A stretch of DNA of 64,000 bases from Holophagae bacterium (GTDB lineage Bacteria > Acidobacteriota > Holophagae > Acanthopleuribacterales > Acanthopleuribacteraceae), in contig JAUIFE010000002.1 of assembly GCA_030429565.1 (NCBI GenBank), positions 1 to 64,000 on the forward strand, given 5' to 3'. Shown here piece by piece: positions 36,701-45,700 of the stretch. Below the pieces are notes generated by a model that was given only the letters and a program-made list of their open reading frames with translations, searched no databases and was not told the origin of the DNA. The position numbers and the translations under genes are program-made. The number at the start of each line of letters is the position of its first letter. The stretch's first letter is position 1.

Positions 36701-39700
36701 TGTAACAGGGTCAAACGCACCAAGGGTCCTTCGGCCAAATCAAAATGGAACCGGCCGGTTTCCTCTAGAAAGCGTTGGACGGCGGCTTCGGTCGGCGCGT
36801 CACAGGTCACGTGGTGCAATCGTTGCGGTTGGGCAGGTAAGACGCGTTGGCGCGGCGCGCCGTCGTGTTCGACAAACAGGGTGCGCAGGCTCTCGTGACG
36901 CGCGACAACGGCGCTGAAAGCCTGTTCCAAAGCGGTCACATCCAGCGCGCCTTCGAGCCAAACGGCGCCTGGCATGTTGTACGCGACGGGATCGAGGCGG
37001 TCCAACACCCACATGCGACGCTGCGCGTGCGAGACGGGGTAACTGGCGGCGTCGGCCACTTTGGTCAGCGCGACCTGCGCCACTTTTTGGCGCTGCCGCA
37101 AGAGGTCGGCCTGTTCGGCAACGGTCGGCGCCCGCAAAATTTCGCCTAGCTCCAGCGTCAGCCCCAATTCGGACGCGACCCGCGCGGCCAAACGAATGGC
37201 ACTGAGGCTGTGCCCGCCGAGTTGGTAAAAGTCATCGTGAACGCCGACCTGGCCAACCCCCAGAACCGCGCCCCAAACAGCGGCCAAACCCTGCTCGAGC
37301 GCATCGCGCGGGGCGACCACCTCACCGCTAGCCTGCGCCGGTTCAGGCAACGCGGCACGGTCGACTTTACCGGTGGCACCCAACGGCAGCGCCGGCAAGG
37401 TCACAAACAGCGACGGCACCATGTAACGCGGCAACAAATCAACCAGCGCTTGGCGCCAGGTTGCAACCTGGGCGGCGCTTGCCGGTGCGGCGTCGCCGAC
37501 CTCGGTACGCGGCACCAAATAGGCCGCCAAGCGGCCGCCACGGGCGTCGCGCCAGACCTTGGCGGCGCCGGCAACAATACCGGGCAAACGCTGCAAGGCC
37601 TCTTCAACTTGAGCTAATTCAATGCGATAGCCGTGTAGTTTGATTTGCGCATCGCGCCGTCCCAGGAACAGGAAACGGCCGTCGGCGCCGCGACGGGCAC
37701 GGTCCCCGCTGCGGTACAGGCGCGCACCGGCGCGGAACGGATGCGGGACAAAGGCGGCGGCGGTGGCGGCGGCCTGGCCGTCATAGCCACGCGCCAAACC
37801 CAAACCACCGATGGCAAGCTCGCCGGCGGCGCCTTCCGGCACGGGTAACCCGCGTTTATCCAACAAGTAAGCGTCGAGACCGTTGTAAACCCGGCCAATC
37901 GGCGCGGCCACGCCGGCGGCAAGGTCGTCGGCACTCAGGCGACAGCCGAGCGCATCAACACAGGTTTCGGTGGGGCCGTAAGCGTTGAATAGTTCGGGCC
38001 CATTGATGCAGAGCGCGGCTAAGGCCGGCGACAACACATCGCCGCCACTGACGATTTGCGCGAGCTCGGCGTTGAACCCGCCGTGTTCGCCCAAGGCGGT
38101 TAGGAATCCCGGCGCGCCTTCGATGAAGTGAATGCGACGGGTGCGCAAGAAGGCGGCGGCGGCATGCACGTCGGTCAACGCGCGTTCGTCGGTGAGGTGT
38201 AACTCGTGACCGTAGGCAATCGGCGCGGTCATCATGACAACGGACGGGTCGAACATGGTCGGCGAGAAACTGGCGAGGCGTGCCGGTTGTCCGCGCTGAA
38301 TGCGTTCGAAGAAGCGGTTTTGGTAGTTGGCGGCGATGTTGTTCAGCGCGCGACGCGGCACCACCACCGCCTTGGGCCGCCCGGTCGTGCCCGAGGTAAA
38401 CAACAGGTAGGCGGCTTGGTCGGGGTTGCCATCGTCCTGTGCTACCTGCGCGGGGAAATCGTCACCGACAGCCACGTCACACGAAGCGGAACCGGCAATT
38501 TGGCGCGCCTTATCGGCGTTGGCGGCGTCGTGAATCAGCAAGCTGCAGCCGGCGCTACGCCACTGGTGTCGCAAGGGTTCAACCGCACCGGCGGGATCCA
38601 AAGGCACAAAGGCGGCCCCGACCCGCAGCACCGCCAACCACGCGACCGGCAGGGCAACGCGGCGGTCCAACAACACGGCCACGCGCTGTTCGCAACCAAT
38701 GCCGGCGGCGCGCAAAGCATTGGCGAGACGGCCGCTTTGCGTCCAAACAGCACTGATCGAATGGCCGGCGTCGGCGTCAACAACGGCGACACGCTGGGGA
38801 TCAGCGGCGGCCAAACGCGCACAACGCACGAGCAGGTCGGCGGGCTCAATCGGCACGGCGGCGGCGCGCGTCACCATGGCGGCACGCGCTTCGGGCGTCA
38901 GTACGGGCAAGCTGTGCAGTGGACGGCGATCACCACCTACCACGGCGCGCGCCAAGGTCACAAACAATTGCGCCATCGCGGTCATGCGCCAAGCGTCGAA
39001 GAGGTCGGCGTTGTATTCCAGGATTCCCAGCAGTTGGGTCCCATCGGATTCAAAGGCAAAGGTCGCATCGAACTTGCCGGCGGGCGTTTCCGTTTCCATC
39101 TGAGCAACACGCAATCCTGGCAACCGCAACGCAATATCAGCACTTTCTTCATAAGCGACAACCACATCGAATAACGGCGCCCGTGCTGATTCACGTGGAA
39201 TCGGCAGTTCTTCCACTAAGCGATCAAACGGATAGGTTTGGTGCGCCAATGCCGCAACGGTGTTTTCGCCGACCTGCAGCAGGAGGGCGTCAAAATCGGC
39301 ATCGGCGTCAATCGTGTCGCGCAAGGCCAGCATGTTGACGTAAAAACCAACTTGATCGTCTAAACCCGCGTGGTCGCGACCGGCAACCGGCACACCCACC
39401 ACCAAATCGGTTTGATCGGTGGTGCGGAATAGCAGTAATTTAACCAAGGCTTGCAAAACCGCCAGCGGTCCCGTGTGACGCGCGCGCGCCAGGGAAAGCA
39501 GCTCATTGCCAAGCGCGGCATCGATGGGAATGACACAACGCCCGCCGCGAAAACGCGGTTGGCTGCCGCGCGGACGGTCGGTAACCCAATCGAGCGGTGC
39601 CGGCAAGGTCGCGAACTGTTGCCGCCAATAGCGACGACTCGCGGCGCCGTCACCGGCTGCCAAGGTTTCGTTTTGCCAAACGGCAAAGTCTTTATAGTGA

Positions 39701-42700
39701 AAAGGTAACGGCGTTGGCTCTGCTTCATCGCGATAAAACTCGAACAATTCGCGCGTCATCACCCGCAGCGACCAGCCGTCACAAATAATGTGATGTAAGC
39801 ACACCGATAACAAAAACCGTTCGGGGTCGATGTGGTACAGACTCGCCCGCATCAGCGGTCCGGTACTCAAATCAAAAGGTGTGACCGCATCGCGTTCGGC
39901 CAAGACGCGCGCGTGGGCCTCGGGATCGGCTTCGCCACGGGCGTCGTGGCGGCTGAGCTCAAACGCGTCAAGGGGTAAGAAGTGCTGATAGGGTTCACCG
40001 TCGACGCGTTTAAAAACAGTGCGCAAGGCTTGGTGACGCGTAAACAAGGCTTTAAAAGCACGCGCCAAACGCTCGGGCTCCAGGCCGCCTTCCAGCAAAA
40101 ACAAACCGGGCATGTTGTAAGCGACGGCGGCACCGGCCATTTGATCGAGCACCCACAGGCGCCGTTGCGCGTGCGAGACGGGATAGTGATCGGCAACGGG
40201 TAATGCACGGATTTCGCCGAGCGCCGGTGCTTGGTCGCGGTCGCAAAGGCGCGCCGCGAATTCCGCCAAAATAGGCCGTTCAAACAGATCGCGCATGGCG
40301 ACCTGGCGGCCGAGGCGCCGCCGTAACAAGGCGGCGACACGCATCGCGCTCAGGCTCTGACCACCCAACGCAAAGAAATCACTGTTGCGCCCAACCGCCT
40401 CGATTCCCAAGACGGCACACCAAGTCCGTGCGACCTGCTGTTCCAAATCACCGACCGGCGCTTCGAGCACGGCAGCCGGCAAAGCTTCCGGCTCGGGCAA
40501 GGCATTGCGGTCGATTTTTCCGTTGGCGTTGAGCGGAAAACGGTCGAGCACCACGAAGTGGGCCGGCACCATGTACTCGGGCAACTGCAGCCGCAAACCC
40601 GCACGTGCTTGGTCGACCACGCCGGGGTCGCCGCACAGATAGGCAATCAGTTCGTGGCTGTCACCGGCGACACGTGCGGTGACCAAAGCCTCTGCAACGC
40701 CTGGCTCCTCGCTCAAACGCCGCGTGATCTCGCCCAAGGTCACCCGATTACCGCGAATCTTGACCTGATCGTCGCGGCGCCCGTGGAACCGCAAGCGTCC
40801 CTCGCCGTCCAATAGCGCGTAATCACCGGTCAGGTACAAACGGTCGCCAGGCGTATTGCTGAAGGGATCCGGCACCCACTTGGCGGCGGTTTGGCCCGGT
40901 TGACGATGGTAACCGCGACCGGGCGTCACGCCGCCGATCACCAGTTGCCCGACGGTACCAGGCGTTACCTGGCGCAAACCGTCGTCGAGTAACAAGATCC
41001 GCACGCCGGCAGGTGGGCGACCGAGCGGCACGCCTTCATCGAGGTTTTCGTCGGCGCCGACATGGTGGAAACAGGCCAGGACGGAACATTCGCTGGGGCC
41101 GTAATCATTGGTGAAGCCAAAACGCGCGGCATAACGGGCGACGCGCTTGGGGTCGGGCGCCTCGCCGCCACTGATGACGCGTTTCATACTGGGCACGTGG
41201 AAATCACCCAACAACGCCATATAAGCAGGCGGCACCACCAAGTGCGTAGCGCGGTGACGGTTCATCAGCGCAATCAGCCGTTCGGGATCCTCGCGGTCGG
41301 CGGCGGCCACGCACAACAGGGCGGCACCACGGACCAACGGTGTAAAGCTGGTCAGTTGAGCGGCGTCAAAGGAAAACGACAATAACATCGGCCACACATC
41401 GCCGGGAGCAAGCGCCAAGTCGGTGGCGCGTTCGTACACAATATTGGCAAAGCCGCGATGCGGTTGGACGGCGGCCTTTGGTCGGCCGGTACTGCCGGAC
41501 GTGTAAATCAAAAAGGCGGCGGCTTGTGGTGGGCGCGGACCACTCGGCGCTTGGGCGGCGCACGCCTCACCGGACCACACCATAATCGGGCAGTCACTCA
41601 AATCACGGGCAAGCTCCTGCAGCGAAGCGACGGTAACCAAAGCGTGGAGTTCGGCGTCGGCGGCCATGAACTGCAAGCGCTCGCGCGGATATTCGGGATC
41701 GAGCGGCACATAGGCGCCACCGGCTTTCATCACCGCCAAGGCGGCAATGATTTGATCCATACCACGCGGAAGCAACAGGCCGACCCGTCGTTCCAGGCCG
41801 ACACCATACTGTGCGGCCAACAGCCGGGCGACGGCGTTGGCGCGCCCATCCAGCGCGTTATAAGTCAGTTGTTGATCGCCGTCGATTAAAGCAACGGCGT
41901 CGCCATGGCGCAGGACGGTGGCTTCGAAAAGATCCACCAGCGTTTGGTCACCGATCACCGAAGGCCCGCCGTCAAGGTACGACAGCACTTCGGTTTTGGC
42001 CGTGGGCGCGCCCCACGTCAGACGCGGCAAACGGCCGAGCGTGATCTCGCCGTCGCAGGCTACGGTTTCGGCAAGCGCGGCAAAGTCGGCGGCCAAACGC
42101 GCCATGCGGTCCGGCGCAAACAAGGCGGTGCGGTAATGGAAGGTGACCGTCAAGCCGCCGTCAACGCTACCGCCGGCAACCAGGGTGAGGTCCATTTTGG
42201 CGGCGGGTAACGGGATCTCAACCAGCGAACAGGTGAGCTCGGGTAACAACAAATCGCGACAGGGATCCTGCTCGTGAACAACCATGACATCAAAAAACGG
42301 TGTGCGACCGGCTTCGGGAAACACTTCGAGCGCTTCGGCCAAATCTTCGAGCGGCGGCGGTGGATTTTCGAGCGCTTCACCGACAGCGTCAACTTCGGTC
42401 GCCAGCACCTCGCTGAATGAGGTGCGCGCGGTGACAGCGGCACGCACAACCAAGGTGGTGACGAAATAACCAAAGGCATCGGCGGCGCCTGGCTGATCAC
42501 GGCCGATGTAAGGCGTGCCGACGGTAAGGTCGCCGTGCCCGGTCATTTGATACAAAAGCACACGGGTCAAAGCGGTTAAGGCGGTGAACAAACCGCCATG
42601 GGCCCGGCCCGCTTGTTCGGTTAAGGCATGGACCGTGGCCGGCGCCAAGTAACAACGCACCTGATCGCCGTGGAAATCGGCACGGGTCGGGCGCGCATAA

Positions 42701-45700
42701 TCGTAGGCTGGTTCTGGACGCGACAAGTGCGCCAAACGCCGCCGCCAGAACGGCAAGGACGCCTGCAGCCGCTGGTTGAATCCGGCCTGATGCGGTGCTT
42801 GCTCGCGCCAGCGCGGCGCGGGCGCCAAATCGGCGTCGGCCCCGGCGGTGGCGGCGCGGTACAGCGGCGAAAGCTCGCGGAAAAACAGCGCCAGCGATTG
42901 ACCATCGGCAATGATGTGGTGAAACACGAGCACCAAACGGTGATGGTCCGGCGCTAAACGCAGCAACAACAGGCGCAGCGGCGCGCTTTCGGTTAAAACG
43001 AACGGCGCGGCGGCCGCCTCACAGGCATGGCGTTCGGCGGCGGCGGCCGGATCGGGCGCCAAGGAAACATCGATCCATGCCGGCGCAAGCACTTCCTCGG
43101 TCACGCGTTGGCGGCAACCGTCCTCGTTTTCTTCAAAGCGCACACGCAGCGCTTCGTGGCGTTGCTGCAAGACGTTTAAGGCCGTGGTCAGCGCGTCGCG
43201 ATTGAGGGTGCCGTGCAAATCGAGCGCACCCGGCATGTGGTAAGCGCAGGATGTAGGGTTCAGTTTTTGGTGGAACCAGAGCGCGCGTTGCCCGGCACTG
43301 AGCGGGAAGCTAACCGCCTGGTCGACGGACGAGGTCGCGGCAGGCGCGGCGACGGGCGCAAGTGGCTCGGCCTCGGCCAAGCAACGCGCCAAGGCGGCGA
43401 GGTCGTCGGCCAACAAAATATCGCGAATGCGCAAATCACGACCGATCCGCGTGCGTGCCAACGAGGCCAACCGCACGGCGCCCAAACTGTTGCCGCCCAG
43501 TTCCAAGAAACTATCGCGCAGGTCGACACTGGGTATTTCCAAGACCTCGGCGCAAAGTGTCAATACGGCAGCTTCGAATTCATTCCCCGGCGCAAGCGGC
43601 GCGCCTTCCCGTTCGCGCGAGCCGTCCAGATCAAGCGTGGCCAAATTGGCGGCCAATTGCACGCGGTTGGTTTTGCCGGAGGTCGTCATCGGCAAAGCAT
43701 CGAGTGCCACGTAGAAGGACGGCACCATGGCGGGCGTCAAGAATTCACGAGCATGGGCGCGCAAGTCGTCGACCACCACCTCGGCGCCGGCGTAAAAGGC
43801 GACCAGCACCTTGTCACGACCGCGTTGGTGCGGCAACACAGCGGCGGCCTGAACGCCGCAGAAACGCCGCAAAACGTCTTCGATCTCTTCCGGCTCAATG
43901 CGTTGACCGTTGATTTTAATTTGGTTGTCAATGCGACCCAAAAATTCGTAGGTACCGTCGGGTGCACGCCGGACCAAGTCGCCGCTGCGGTAGAGGCGTT
44001 TGCCGATGGGATCGTCTTCAAAGGGATCGGGCACAAACACGGAGGCGGTACGCGCGGGTCGGCCGTCGTAGCCTTGGCCAACCCCAATGCCGCCGATGGC
44101 CAACTCGCCGGCCACGCCACGCGGCAAGGGTCGCAGCCAAGCATCAACGATGTATAGGGTTGTGCCGTCGCTGGTGTTGCCGAGGTGAATCGTTTCGCCC
44201 ACGCGGAACGGCGCGGCCGTGCAGCCGATGGTCGCTTCGGTGGGGCCGTATTGGTTGTAGAGCCGTGCGTTGGGGAAATGCACAGCGGCGGCGGCGACCA
44301 AATCGGGCGTCAGCACTTCGCCGCTGCAGAGAATGCGGCGGAATCGCGGGTTGCGCACGCCCAAACCAATCAGGGTTTCCAGGTGAGTCGGGGTCACATC
44401 CAGTAAATCAGCGGGATTCTCGTTTTCGCACACCCAGCGCAAAGCGGTAATGTGATCCAAATCGGCGGGCGGTGCGGTGAGCGTGCCGCCGCCGCACAGC
44501 GACAGCAAAATGGAACCAAGCCGCGCATCGAAGGTCATGGAACTGTGGAGGATATCGTTAAAGCGATCGGGTGCGGCGCGGTACAAACGTAACTTCCAGC
44601 TCAACCAATTGCCCAGGTTCTCGTAGCTGAGTCGGCAGCATTTGGGTTCACCGGTCGAACCACTGGTAAACAACAGGTACACACTGTGGGCTGGATCGCC
44701 TTCCGGCGGCAAAGGCCTTTTTGTAGCAAGCGGTTGACGCAAATCGGCGATACGGCACCGCGGCAACATGGTCAGTTCGCTTGCGTCACACAGATCATCG
44801 ACGAGTAACAGCCGGCATTTGGCCAATTCGATCATGCGCGCCTGGCGCGCGGCGGGATGGTCGGCGTCGAGCGGAACCAACACGCCGCCGGCTTTGAGGA
44901 TGCCGAGCATGGCGCAAACTTGGTCATAACCGCGCAAGCTAAGCGCGGCCACCGAGATTTCGCGGCCAATGCCGTGGGCCCCGATTAAGCGCTGGGCAAT
45001 GCGGTCACTGTCGCGATCAAGCGTGGCGTAATCATATTGCGCCTCGACCTGCCACACGGCGAGTCGGTCGGGCTGCAGCCGCGCCATACGCCGGAACTGA
45101 GCCACAAAATGGATCGGCCGCGCGGGCGGCACCATCGCGTTCCACTGGTGTTCGCGGTTGACCAAGGCCTTCATCGGCAACAAGCTCGGCGCGTGGAGAC
45201 CGGCGCTCGGCGCGGCGCTGAAATAGGCGCAGAGGTGCGCCAAACCGGCGGCAAGATCTTCAATGAAACCTGGCGGAAATAGCGCCGCCTGATAGTCGAA
45301 ATCGAGCACAAGCGGGCCGTTGCCGTCAAAGTCGCGTAGGTGAAGCGTGATCGCATCGCGTTGCTGCGCCGGCGGCAATTGGTGAACCCGGTGGCGGGTC
45401 CCGTGCGGTGAGGCTTCGTAACGGTGTTTTTGAAACGACAATACGAAACGGCCCAGGCGACCACCAACCCCGGCCTTCTCAGGTAACCGGCCGAGTGGAA
45501 AGGCTTGGTGGCGATAATCGCGGCGCAGGTCGGCGGCCACGGTTTTCACCAAGGTTAGGAAATCCCCACTCGCGGCCAAATCCAAAACCAAGGGTTTCTC
45601 AGCCGCAAAATGGCCGGGTGTGCGTTTGGCAAGCGCCGAGCCGCGATTGAGAACCGGCAGCCGCAACGTCAGCGCTTCGGCGCGATGGGCGCGGGCCAGG

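Noticed and set aside
38206..39174. 322-codon + strand frame, and similar ones at 30157-31137 and 43213-44157, opposite the giant NRPS
   Set aside because: All are antisense to intact C-A-PCP modules and have repetitive Gly/Arg-rich shadow composition.
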